A DNA stretch of 64,000 bases from Aurifilum marmelostoma (lineage: Eukaryota; Ascomycota; Sordariomycetes; Diaporthales; Cryphonectriaceae): the NCBI GenBank assembly GCA_027559495.1, contig JAMXSV010000006.1:1674001-1738000 (forward strand), written 5' to 3'. The first letter of the stretch is position 1; every line of letters begins with the position of its first letter. Of the stretch, positions 23,236-34,954 are shown one piece after another. Under the pieces are notes generated by a model. That model worked only from the letters and a program-made list of their open reading frames with translations. It made no database searches and was not told the DNA's origin. Both the position numbers and the translations under genes were made by a program.

Positions 23236-24420
23236 GGGGAGGATGTGGAAATTGGGAGCCTGGGACGAGAGAGCACGTGGCTTGGGTGATAGGAGAAATG
23301 GCCTCTTTGGGCCCCTCGGAGCGAACGCGAGTTAGGCATTTAGAGTTTGGACAAGGTAAATGAGGTCGGCCTTTCGCCTTCTTGTCGATCCATGATCTCG
23401 GAGACAAGCTGAAAGGCGCGGACCTTTTTCTTTTTTTTTTTTTTTCTCTCCTACTGGGGAAGGACGCCAGCGGAAAAAAAAAAGTGGATAGAAAGAAGGC
23501 GGCTGCTTGTCCCAAGGTTGGGAGAGATCGGTCTGGATGCTCCGCTAATTCCTCTGTTCTCCCCTTTTTATTTTTTTCCCTCTTTTTCTTTCACTCGTCA
23601 TGACGGAAGCATCTGCAGAGCTATTGGGGTTTCTTTCTTCTTTTCTAACGATGGCACGTACGCATGCATGCATTGGGTTAATTCGGGGACTATGCTGATT
23701 TAATCGAGGGCTGGGGGGGAGAGAGAGAAGGGGAGAGAGAGGCAATGAATGAATGAATGGACGGTCCCGGAAATGGGGACAGAGGACAATGTCTCTTGCG
23801 CATCATCATCACTCAGCATTCATTTTTATTTTCTTTTCACAGCATCTACCCAGGAAACGAGGCGCTTCGTCTTTGATTACTTTTTTCTCTTGTTTAATAC
23901 TGCATGCATGGGATGGGGAAAATATGAAAAACGAAACAAAAGTGCGAATATAATCTATATCTACGTTCGGATTTGGATACAAGAGAGCACGGAGAAGAGG
24001 AGTCTAATACTGTATGTTTAATGAGCAAAGCAATACGATGCCATAAGGATATATGAATGTAATGTAAATGATGATAGTGACAGCAACATTCTTCACTTTT
24101 TTTTTTCTTTTCCTTTTTTTCCCCCTGTCTTCTGTCTCTGAACCAAGTTCAAAACAGGCAAATAATATTACGTGCTTGGGGAGAAAAAAGACCCAAGACG
24201 AGGCGGTCCTTACAAGTTAAGCCAGAGTGGATCACTGCGGCGTCCTTAGTGCAGAATGCCACGAGGTTTTACACACACACACACACACATACACACATTC
24301 CAGGGGGTGGATGAAGGGGGGCCACCCGGAGAAGACGGGGGCCCGACCCGCCAGAAAGGTTTCGCACTGACCGCCTTTGCTTTCCTTTCAAGGCCATGTC
24401 CAGACTAAATCGGCAATTAT

Positions 24421-24450
24421 GATCATCATCATCATCATCATCATCATCAT
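24421..24450. repeat. (ATC)n microsatellite
   Basis: About ten ATC units in intergenic DNA. Confidence 0.95.
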
Positions 24451-24930
24451 ACTCCTCACTCAGCAGGGCGATTTTCTTTCTTTCTTGGGACGGACGTGGC
24501 GATCAGGCCTCGGCTTGATGTAGAAAATAAAGATAAAAGAAACAAAAAAAGGAGGGGGGGAAGGTCCAGACGCCCGGAATCCACAGCCAGCTGAAAGGTC
24601 TAGTGTACTTCCCCCTTTTTTTTCTTTCTCTTTCTGGTCTTGCCAACGCATACATACATACTATACTCCAAAACATGGTCCTCTTGCTTACTGCAGGGAG
24701 GGAGCTGAAGGAAAGGGAAGGGAAAATAAAGTTTTTTTTTCTTTTCCTTCCTTCCTCTTCTTTGCTTGCGTTTCGTTCCTCGTTGAGGGAGGGGGATCTG
24801 CGGCTGACCCGAGCCGCTTCTGCATGACATGATGAGGAGAAGGCAGGTTACAGGAATTCTTGTTATCTTGGGCTATGTTTCGTTCCCCTTGCTTCCGAGG
24901 CGGGCGGGCGAGGGCGGCAGAATGGACGAG

Positions 24931-24970
24931 AAGGAGGAGGAGGAGGAGGAGGAGGAGGAAGAAGAAGAGG
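24931..24970. repeat. (GAG)n / (GAA)n microsatellite
   Basis: Purine triplet repeat of about twelve units in intergenic DNA. Confidence 0.9.
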
Positions 24971-26314
24971 GGTCAGGTCAGCAAGACGGGCCAAGATCTT
25001 ACACACATTACTGCCGTTACCTAGTTCCTCTTGGTTTTCTTTCCCTTTGGCTTTTCTTTCGCTGTGAGACTTGCATATGGACGCACTGGATCGTACCTCC
25101 AACCACTCGCTGTCATGGGATTCGTTCCCAAGACTTTGAGAGACAAAAACCCGCTACGAACCAAAAGGACTCGGGGGTTCGCTCGCCCTCTTCTTCTGCA
25201 TCCGAGTGGGAAAAGAGGCGAAGGTTCTTGGGAGGTTGGGTGGGTCGCCCGCATTCTAGAAGGGGCGCTGTCTTCCTTCCCGCCCCGGATGCAGTCCACG
25301 CCGAAGGAGAGAAGAACGAACCTTGGTCGTGTATGTACCTTGGCCTCCTCCCCTCCCCCCCCCCCCCCGCCCTCCCTTTCTCTTGAGCACACACCCTCCA
25401 GTGCGGAGTCGCGCAAGGAGAATTTTCGATAGTGTCAAACGCCCCGCGAAGCGAAAAAAGGCCTGGCACACACGCACACACACATGGACCTCTGCTGCTC
25501 TGCGAGTGCCGGCCCGCCGGCAAGCCACTTCCACTGGTTCCCTTTCAGCCCCATACTGTATATGTAAGTAGTAGGTTGATTATTATGGGTCCCAATTGCT
25601 CCTCATTCTACTGGGCAAGGTTGCAGGCATAGGTGAGGCTTTTCAGCTGGATGCAGGGCCGGAGAGGGCTCAGACGCCAGACCTGACTGGGCCGGAATAA
25701 GGACTGTACGGCGGTGAATGGGGGAGAGAGAGGAAGGGGAAGGGGAAAAAAATGAGGTCACTTCCAAGGCCTCGGTTTGATTTGACCAACTAGCTACAAG
25801 TAACTAGACTAAACTAACTCCAATGTGAAGTACGCAAACGGGAGATCGTCAGGAGCTCTGGCATTTTTCACACACTTTCTCTCTCTCCCAAGCATCGGAT
25901 CCCTTGCTTTGGTCTCTCTTTTTTTTTGTCTTTCCCTCAATCCTCAGCACGCTCTACACGGTACACTAATTTCACTTACTACCCCATATTAGTACCTTAC
26001 TGGCTTCTACCTCACACAACGCGAGAACACGTCAGCTTCGTATCTCGATCATCATCATCATCATCAACAACAATCACAAGTGGGGAACCGGCACGGGGAC
26101 TTTGGGCTTCTCTGCTGCTTGCCAGATGATGGCTTGCTGGTGCTGGTCACGAACTTGGGGTTCTACAGGCTGCTTTCTCTAGCCTCGGTGCTGCAGAGAC
26201 ACAGGTAGAGAGGGGATGTTGTATGCTGTGTATCAGGAGATACTGCCCTTGGCTGTACTACCCCCGTGATGCGCATATGCTTACCTGCTGACTTGCTGCA
26301 CTGTATGCATGCAG

Positions 26315-26337
26315 GCTGGCTGGCTGGCTGGCTGGCT
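26315..26337. repeat. (GGCT)n microsatellite
   Basis: About five to six GGCT units in intergenic DNA. Confidence 0.9.
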
Positions 26338-26921
26338 ATTGCGGTTTGTTGTTCCCTCGTGTGTCTGTGTGTGTGTATCTCTCTTTCTCTCCCTCGCTCT
26401 CTCATTCTCTCTTGATCTGGGTTCATTTCTCCATCTCCGCTTTCGACCCCTTCTCCTCCTCAGCCACTCATGTAAATCCTCATAATGCTCTGTGCCCGCC
26501 CCCGCCCTTGGATCTGCTGCCCGAGAGGCTGGGCCCCATTGCCTAGACCATGAAGCGGATCACCATACTATCCTATTCTGGGGATCACGCTTTTTTTTTC
26601 AGCCTGTCCTGTTCGTTTGTTTGTATGTCTGCCTGGCTGGCTGTCAAGGCGCCCTGTCTCTCTGTCTGTCTTTGGGGTCCATCATCCATCTCAGCTCGGG
26701 GTTAATAGTTGCCGCATAGGGTGGAAGATGGATGAGCTGTACATAGCCATAATGCGGCTCGTTTCCGCCGTGATGCTCCTCTCCTCCTCCTCGTGGGGCG
26801 TCCGAGGAAGGGCTGGCCAGAGCGGCGACGACGACGACAATGGGCCACATGGTGCGGGTGAAGCCACCCCCTCTTCTTGCCTCCCTGAACACATCTCTCT
26901 CCTCGTTCCAACCAGCTCTCT

Positions 26922-26922
<1 letters not shown>

Positions 26923-26962
<40 letters not shown>
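26923..26962. repeat. (CT)n microsatellite
   Basis: About twenty CT units in intergenic DNA. Confidence 0.95.
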
Positions 26963-26964
<2 letters not shown>

Positions 26965-27308
26965 GCCTCGTGCATGTTGTGAGACATCTCACCCCCCTCC
27001 CGCAAATTACCCACACGAAGTTTCCTCGGAGGGTGGTGTGCACGGCAGGCTAGCATCCCCCCTCAACCCCCCCCCCAGTCCCACGTTCTGCTCATGCTGA
27101 AGACGAAACGACAACGCACGCGCACAACAGAGACATAGACCACGAGCCGTTGGGAGGTTCCACTGCTCGGACCGTCGAGGCTGAGACATTGACCCTACCC
27201 TGTCTTGAAGCGGTGGTATTTCCTTTGTTCGTACTGGGGCAGAATTGGGTGTTTAACATCGAGGATCGCCGCGAACAAACAGGGAAACCGAACCGTGGTG
27301 GTGGTGGT

Positions 27309-27341
<33 letters not shown>

Positions 27342-28102
27342 GAAAGAAGAACAAGAGGGGAATCTTTTTACTATTACTACTGCCTCCTCCAGTTCCCAAT
27401 TTTTTTTTCTTCTTCTTTTTTCCTTCTTTTGTCTTTTCACACTTGCGGCAGAGCAGACTGGAGCACGTCAGTGAGAGGGGGACCACTATTCTCGAAACTT
27501 CAGCTCTATATTATTTTATGGGTCTTCCCACCTCGTATACTTGATACTTGGCGAGAGATCGTCGGTCTCTAGCCAGTGAGTTTATTCCTTTACCCCCCCA
27601 GATTTTTTCCATTTTTTTATTTCTTTCTTCCCTTAGCGGCAAGTTTCAGTGGGAACTGATCTTCTGGTACAGTAGGAAGCTTTTCAAACACAGAGAGGAG
27701 TAAGACCAAAAGAAGAAAAGGAAAAAAAAGCCAAGCTAGTTGGGGGGTCGACGACAAGATCGACGACACAACCAACCCCCCGAGAGTCCGCATCCGCATC
27801 CGGCTGGGTCAAAAAGTCCTCGAGGCTAGTTTGTGACTCGCTTGATGCTTGGGTTTCCGCCCTCCCCTCATCCCCATCCCCATTATTACCAGCCTTGTCT
27901 TGGAGGAAGTGTTTTTGCCTCGGGACATTGGGTCCATTTGTCTGGGATCTTCTTGTCTCTTTTTTCCCCCTTCCTTTCACTGTTCTTGTATACTCGTCAT
28001 CGCTTGGCTGGGAACAACTTGGACGTATTTCCTTCTTTCGACGTTCACGACAGTATTAGTTGTCGTTGTTCTTGTTGAGACGAACAAGTAATTGCGGAGA
28101 CA

Positions 28103-28103
<1 letters not shown>

Positions 28104-28161
<58 letters not shown>

Positions 28162-28165
28162 ACAT
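28104..28165. repeat. (CA)n microsatellite just before a start codon
   Basis: About thirty CA units, with one interruption (CATACA), end four bases before the ATG at 28170, so the repeat must lie in the 5' UTR of that gene. No stop codon interrupts the upstream frame back to 28092, where the repeat would encode Thr-His units. Confidence 0.95.
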
Positions 28166-28169
28166 CCAG

Positions 28170-29221
28170 ATGGACGAGCAAGGGGAGCCGTCTGCCAGGG
28201 CCGAGATGTCATCACAGCCAATACCACTGTCGGGGGAAAAGGAGGAGTCATCGGCTCTGCCACCATCACCAATACCGCCTCCCTCAACACGCTCGAGACC
28301 AGTCTCATCGTCTTCATCAGCATGCGAGCCAAGAGATGATTCCTCACCACCCAACACCACACAACAAGATGAACAACAACAAGCCTCGTCCTCCTCATCC
28401 TCCTCCCCTCAGTCCTCACCAGTCTCGGCCACATTCCCCTCCACAGCCAGGCCTCTCTCCCCGGTCCTCACCAGCTCACCGACGACGACAACAACAACAA
28501 CAACAACAACACCAACCACAACCACTACAACAACAACAACTCCCGCACCCACTCGTCCCTCGGCAGCAAGCATCCACAGCCGCCACACCTCCCTCCAAAG
28601 CACCATCTCCCGCATGCCCCCCATCCGCGAAGACGCCGACAGCATCTTCACCGACATCTCCCGCACCACCGCAGGCTCCCTCCTCCGCCGCCAGCAACAA
28701 CAACAACAACGGCCCCGCTCCACAGGCGGCGGCGGCGGCGGTCTCTTCTACCAGTATGGCGAGGACTACATCACCGCCTACGACCAGGTCGGACTCCTCA
28801 CGGCCCCGCGGCCCGCCAGCAGGACGAGCATGCAGAGCGCGCGCTCGGCCAGCAGGCTGAGCGTGCAGAGCGTCCAGAGCTCGCGGTCGGCAAGCAGGCC
28901 GCCTTCCCTGTGCTGCTCGGGGCCCTCGACGGTGCCGGTGTGCTGTTCTGGGGTCGGGGGGGGGAGGAGGAGGACAAGGGCGAGGGGGAGGGCGAGGGGA
29001 GCAGTAGTGGGGCGGCGACGACGATGACGACGGACTTGGACAAGGGGAGTGTGGGGTGGGGGGATGTCGAGAAGGGGCTTGATGATGCTGCTGGGAGGAG
29101 GAGGAGGAGAAGGAAGGACAAGTCTTGGTGGCGGCGGTGGAGGCGGGTGATATTGGTGGTGCTTGTTATATTGGTTGTTACTGGGTTTGCGGTCGGTTTG
29201 GCTTTTGGCTTGCGATCATGA
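28170..29221 (+). CDS. Low-complexity tail-anchored membrane protein, function unknown, apparent frameshift
   Basis: I recognise no characterised family. The first part encodes Ser/Thr/Pro/Gln-rich sequence, including Thr-rich tracts of about ten residues. A more ordered stretch (PPIREDADSIFTDISRTTAG ... FYQYGEDYITAYDQVGLL) and an SRTSMQSARSASR-type Ser/Arg region follow. At nine G (28956-28964) the frame changes. With ten (or seven) G the chain runs on through an acidic Gly/Glu segment and a basic patch (RRRRRRKDK, WWRRWRR). It then enters one hydrophobic helix VILVVLVILVVTGFAVGLAFG and ends LRS. That is a classic C-tail anchor with a basic cytosolic flank, 350 aa in all. The downstream frame is convincing because of that anchor. 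The ordered middle piece is what a homology search should use. Confidence 0.65.
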
Positions 29222-29470
29222 AAAAGGGCTGGTGGTGGAGGAGGAGGAAGGACTTGAGCGACGAATTTCACGACACATATTTATATTCACATATATACAC
29301 ATTTATACACCGCGAGGGAACAGAAAATGAACATGGTTGCGGGAATTTATTGCCAGCCTATTGAGGCTTCGAAGAAAAGGCTGTTACTACGACGGTCGAG
29401 TATATACACTCAGAGCTTTACTTTACGATGGCTTCATGCCTCGATGTAGAGTCTCACGATCAGTTTGTAT

Positions 29471-29474
29471 ATAA

Positions 29475-29511
<37 letters not shown>

Positions 29512-29512
29512 A
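29471..29512. repeat. (TA)n microsatellite
   Basis: About twenty TA units with one TG interruption, 250 bp after a stop codon; possibly in the 3' flank of that gene. Confidence 0.95.
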
Positions 29513-29816
29513 ATAAAATATCTATACAAACACACATGAAAATGATACTACAAAACATCACCCTCCACTCTCTCGTTCCCCCTTCGCAATCCAGTCAGTC
29601 ACAAATCCCACCACGCACTCACTCACGCAAACATTCACAACAACAGCCACGGATCCTCTCCGAGATCTTGCCTTAGAAAGTGGCACTTTGATGGTCCGTA
29701 TGTGCGCGTGGGTACACAACAGCGGTGAAGATGGGATGTTGCGAGGTTTGAATAATTACATCACTATCCTGAGACCTGGCGCCGCCACAGGAATTCACAG
29801 AACATTAACAACACAA

Positions 29817-29830
29817 CCCCCCCCCCCCCC
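29817..29830. repeat. C14 homopolymer
   Basis: Fourteen C in intergenic DNA; run length may be inexact. Confidence 0.9.
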
Positions 29831-30301
29831 GGGATCAGCACCGTGAAAAGGGGGGGGGCCACCACAGCCACAGCCATACTATTACGACGTCGTTTCTGGA
29901 GACCGGCTTTTTCCCCCGCTTCGCTTCGTTTCTTAAAAAAGAAAAAGAAAAAGAAGACGGGAGAGCCGGGGCGGGATTACTCTCGAGGGGCGTTCAGATA
30001 AGCACCAGCAGCAGCCTTGCCGCGGAACCAATAATTACGTATGAAGAAATACAGAGCTGAGGTCGGGTTCGAGCTGAAGCCCGGGGACCTCCATCGTTCT
30101 TGGGGGGAAGCCCCCGTCACGTTATACACTTTTTCGTCGCCGTGGTGCGACGGGTAGAGAGAGGAGGGGAGGGAGCTAGTCGGAATAATAATTCAAAACA
30201 GCACGAGGGTCTAGAGAAGACGCGGGGACCATAGTCACATGCGCGCGCATGCAGCTACCGTTGCACCCCAGATGGGAACTCATGCAAGAGAAGAGAGAGG
30301 A

Positions 30302-30315
30302 GGGGGGGGGGGGGG
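30302..30315. repeat. G14 homopolymer
   Basis: Fourteen G in intergenic DNA; run length may be inexact. Confidence 0.9.
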
Positions 30316-31575
30316 ACGAGAAAAAGAAGAAACAATAGCCCTGCATACTATTCTAATTCCGCTCTTCCCAAACAACGAGGGGCTCCACCTTTGGAAAAGA
30401 CAAAAAAAAAAAAAAAGTATATGCATGCACATCATCTTCCATCCACACACCACTCTCTCCCCCCCCCTCTCTTTCCAAGACAGGACACAAGCCACACACG
30501 GCAAAGAAGGAAAAAGCAAGAAAGAATAAAAGATGGCGTTCCCCACGGTGAGCCCAAGAGGAAACGACCTAAAGAGTGGCCCCAAGAAGACAGCCTTTTC
30601 CTGCCTCCATGCATGTATAGTAAGCTGCGGTGTAACCCTGCCAGACTCGAACCCCACGCCTAGCTTCTATTCCTCGTGCCCCCCCTTTTTTTTTTTTTTG
30701 TGTCTCACTTGTCTCGCACTCTTTTCTTATTCTGTTCATTGTGGAGCATTCTATGTCTTGCTTGGTCTTATGTACGCGACTCTGAAGGGAGAAAGAGGCG
30801 CTGTGGTGGCGGGCAGGGGGTCCCGTTCTGGTCGGATCTTCTCCTGTTTTATAACAGACGCGGGCGGTTGTGTTGTTGTTGCTGCTGTGAATGTTCATTG
30901 GAGGATGAAGAAGGTCCAATCGGGTGACGAAGAACGGGGGACCAGGGGGAGGGGGAAATGGCTGAAGAGGGAGGGAGGATAGTACTTGGTACTTTCGGAC
31001 TTCTCTCATTGCTGACGAGGACTGCGATCATACGAGCGTTTCACTAGTTTTCTTGCAGCTCTTCGGAGGGCCGATCCTCTTGGGCGCTGCGGGCCGGTGG
31101 TCCATGTCACATTGCTGTTTTTGGAGGGGGGTCTCGTGGCACACTTTCTGGACACGAGAGAAAGGAGAGGCGGGTGGTGGGTTTGGTCCGAGGGGTTGGT
31201 TGGGGGGGGGGGGGGTGACGAGATGTTGTTCTTCATTATGTGAGCGATGTTTCTGAGGCTGGATGTTTGCGTCTTGTCATGAATTGCTTGACTCGATTGA
31301 GTGAAAGAGATGAGCTCAAGTGTATCCAGATTCTGCCGCACATTGATTGTGTATAAAAACCAACATGTGTTGAATTACCCAGGTGTGTTTTTCTTTTCCT
31401 TTCCCCGCATCTATGTGTGTCCTCTTTATGTCTATACCTATGTATATGATGATCTAGAAGTGGTGATCAAAGTAGACTCTAGGAAAGCAAAGAGAGAAAA
31501 GAAGAGAGAAAAAGAAAAAAAAAAAGAACAGAATAATTACAACAATACCTTTCTTCCGTAATTATCGCCACCAAC

Positions 31576-33609
31576 TCACAGCTCAACATCCTGCACCTCC
31601 TTCTCCTTCTCCCTGTCCCTGTAGCCCTGCGCCGTGACATGCTCCTGCTGCAGAGTGTACCCCTTGACGGTAAGGCTCAACACCAGACAAGCCCCCGCCA
31701 GCGCGGTCAGAAAGATCCAGACATCCCGCAGCCCGCCATTATACGCCCCAACCAAGTCCCCCCCTCGCCGGCCCGGGCGCCATGGCCTTCACAGTCTCCA
31801 CCACAGCCGTGGCATCCCGGCTCAGCGCGTCCGCCTCGCCGCGCCAGTCAGGCAAGCCCAGCAGCCGCTGCCGAAAGGCATTCTGGAAGATGACGCCGCT
31901 GGCCGCCACGCCGATGGCCTGGCCCAGGTTGCGGGAGAAGGTGAAGAAGGCCACGGCGTCGGCGTTGAGCGCCGGGGCGCACGCCGCCTGCATCGACAGG
32001 CCCATGGACGGGAACAGCATGCCCACGCCCAGGCTGATGGGCACGTTGAGGAAGATCCACTGCGCGACGGTCGACGCCGGGTCCAGGAGGACGAGGAGGC
32101 CGCCGCCGAGCGTCGTCAGGGCCCAGCCCGCCCAGAGGGACCAGCGGTAGTGGCCTGTCCGGGCGGCGATGACGCCCACGAGGCCCGCGCCGGGGGCTAC
32201 GCAGAGGGATTCGGGGAGCGCAGCCACGCCTGAGATGAGGGGGGGTGTAGAGTTGTACACCTTGGTAGTAGAGAACTATATCAAATACGAGACGTTAGTG
32301 GATAATTCTTTGTAATTAGAGTTTCCTTGGCTGGACAAGACTGAGGGCAAGTCATTGCGCACTTATAAAGTAGACGAGCGACCATGCAATCATGCCATGT
32401 ATTATAGTCATGATATACGAGGCGATCATGTCCCAGTTGTTGAAGATCTCCTTCTTGATGATGGGCTCGCTGGCGATGCGCGCTTCGTACCATGCGAAAC
32501 CGACGAGGAAGACGGGTGCCGCGATGAGAGGCACCAGCACGGCTGCCGAGTCCCAGGCGTACATTGTGCCACCCGCCGTGAGGCCAAAGAGAAAGACGGT
32601 CGAGCCGGCCACGAACCACAGGCTGCCGACCCAGTCGAACCGCCTGAGTTTCTGCGGTACGCCTCCTGGGATCGGGCTCTGGTTGAGGAAGAAGTAGATG
32701 AGGACCATGCCGGCGGCTATGATGGGTAGGTTGATATACTAAACAGTGGGTAAGGCAGAGTAGTTCTGTATCAGTAATTATAATCAAGAAATATCCAAAC
32801 TCGATAGGATAGAACCTACAAAGATCCAGCGCCACGTCACGTCCTGCGTAAAGCCGGCTCCGATCAGAGGCCCAAACACAGTCCCCACAGCCCACGAGAT
32901 GGAAATCAGTGCCATCCATTCTCCTCTGAACTGCAGCGGCACCAGGTCGGCGATGACCATCTCGGTGAGATTCATGATGCCGCCTCCGCCGATACCCTGG
33001 ATGGTTCGCCCGGCGATGAGGACGGTGAAGTTTCCTGCCAGACCACCGATGATGCAGCCAGCGAGGAAGAACGCAGAGGAGATGTAAATGAGCTAATATG
33101 GAAGCAATAGAAATAAGCATCGGCACCAGAGCCATATATGTTATAGAGCATGGAGGTGAATAAGAGGAAGGAGGGCTTACGTATTTTCGACCAAATATAT
33201 TACTTAGCGAGGCCACTGTCGGCTGCAACGAGGTCGACGCAAGCAAAAAGCTCGTCCCCGACCAGAACGCCTGCAGCGCCGTGCCGCCCAGGTCCGTACT
33301 GACGGTCGGCAGTGCCACGGGCAGCGTGGTCGCGTCAAAGGCGACGGCCAGGCAGAGCGTGGCGAGCGCTAGAAATGCGAGGCGGAAGTGCCATGTCGGC
33401 CGGAACACGAGCCTGTCGCCTACCACCTCGACCCTCGCCGTGCTGCGCACCGTGGGGATCTTTTGTAATATCGAATCATCTTGGAGCGGGACTGGGTGGT
33501 CGTCGGGCTGGCTGTCCTCGGGTGGTTCTGGGGTCGTGGATGGCCCGGTGCTGATGTCCATGGTTGGCGATTTGGACCGTGGCTCTTCCTCTGTCCCGTG
33601 ATGTGACAT
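31576..33609 (-). CDS. MFS drug/H+ antiporter, DHA2 (14-TMS) type, two apparent frameshifts
   Basis: This is a multidrug or metabolite efflux pump of the plasma membrane. Four exons, 33609-33181, 33092-32820, 32738-32363 and 32275-31576, join in frame. A ~65-residue polar N terminus precedes the helices. Motif A-like SNIFGRKY, the GPLIGAGFTQDVTWRWIFYINLP signature typical of DHA2 pumps and the YYQGVQLYTPLISGVA segment are present. Two seven-base C runs break the frame on the coding strand. One at 32239-32245 separates QLYTP from LISGVAALPE; the other at 31758-31764 separates PARG from DLVGAYNGGLRDVWIFL. Six bases at each would restore a 591-aa protein with family sequence across both sites. 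The rest of the sequence is undamaged, so I favour assembly error over decay. It heads four minus-strand accessory genes. Confidence 0.85.
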
Positions 33610-34954
33610 GATTAACAGACAAGTGCCGAATACTTCTTATCGTATGGTGACCGGAACAAGCTCACCATACTGGCAACGGTCACGTCGGCCGACTGGGCAC
33701 ACTGGGATACTTATGAAGCACTCCTATATGGACAGGTGAGATGAGCACTGCGTATTCGATGGCAGGCGGAACAGCTGTTCAGGCCGGCTCCGTTTCTTTG
33801 CAATTTGCGATCACGTCCAACTATGCCAAGAGAAGAAGAATCCTTCAGAGAGTTATTGGTGTGGTCCAGGCCAGCATCAAGCCATGGTTGACACGACAGG
33901 AAGGGTCGAGAGCATTGTAGCAATTTATGTTTGGAGATGACTATAGAGAGCCCGAACCTACTAATTATAAGAGGCACTCTCCATCTTCACTTCTCCTACC
34001 TCAGATACGAACTCTATCAATGAGTTCAACCAAACAATACTCTATACTCTCAGGAGCATCAATAGACATATGAGGCCAGACAAGCAGACAGGTTGCAACC
34101 CGGGGTATGCAGCTCCGCCGGAGTTTCAACAAAAGCTGACATATTCCAGTTGGCAAACCCAAGCATAAGTGAACGAAGTGAACGAATCAGCAACACGTGG
34201 CCGGCTGGACTGTGGTCAGCTAATCCCTCCGGACCAACACAGCACATAAACAAGGACCCAAGACGACGGTCCATGGGAAGTCAAGCACAAAATAACCAAA
34301 AGATGGCGTGCTACTTGTTTTGCGTTCTGCAAGGAAGATTGTCTTAGTCTCCTTCCCGAGTCAAGAGGTGTTGTTCTCCGTCTCCGTCGGCGGATTATAA
34401 GACCGTATTTGTCTTTGGGTGCCTCGCTGATGTCAGCGGCAATCTTTAATAAGTTACGACCAACCGTCATTCATAGAGGTCTGCGATTCCTGTGCTTGAT
34501 TTGAGACCGATCGGCTTCTCGGCCGGGTTCTCACGTTACGAGTGCGGTTCCGACACTGGGCTGACTGTTGTTCGGACACGTCGGTCTGGTTAATTATTGT
34601 CATATCAGCGACAACACCACTGGCAATTTGCGAACCGTGGTGGCTGCATAACTAAACCTACTCTGAAGCATGGAACTGCTACTCATCATGATCGATCAGA
34701 GTCTCTTATAATTAGGCTTAATCATATGTCTCGTGTCAGTTATTCTCCCTACACTAATTCTGTTATGTCTAATCACACAACAGCTCATACATTTGTCTTC
34801 ACTGTGCAGCAAGATGAGGATACAGAAAGCGAACAAGAACTGCCGTAACAATATCCTCCTCTCGTTTAGTCCTTCTTGTTTTTTTTACTGACGTTACTCA
34901 GGCCTCCTATCTCTTCGTAGGCCAGACCCTGCAGACCTCTGCTCTTCCTCAGTC
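33610..34954. other. Intergenic between MFS and NmrA-like genes
   Basis: This is 1.3 kb of AT-richer DNA holding the MFS promoter and the 3' flank of the NmrA-like gene. No supported gene or repeat. Confidence 0.5.

Larger units (their letters stand above)
23236..28169. other. 4.9-kb gene-free region, low complexity
   Basis: There is no credible protein frame on either strand; the longer frames are read-throughs of CT, GA, CA or GGA repeats. It contains (ATC)n, (GAG)n, (GGCT)n, (CT)n and (CA)n arrays. The right part is presumably the promoter and leader of the tail-anchored protein gene. Confidence 0.6.
29222..31575. other. 2.4-kb gene-free region, convergent 3' flanks
   Basis: This lies between the converging tail-anchored gene and MFS gene. 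It contains (TA)n at 29471-29512, C14 at 29817-29830 and G14 at 30302-30315. No gene, tRNA or rRNA is supported. Confidence 0.6.

Noticed and set aside
30600..30670. tRNA-like TTCGAGT segment on the minus strand
   Set aside because: The B-box-like motif is present but the T stem does not pair and no A box or acceptor stem is found.
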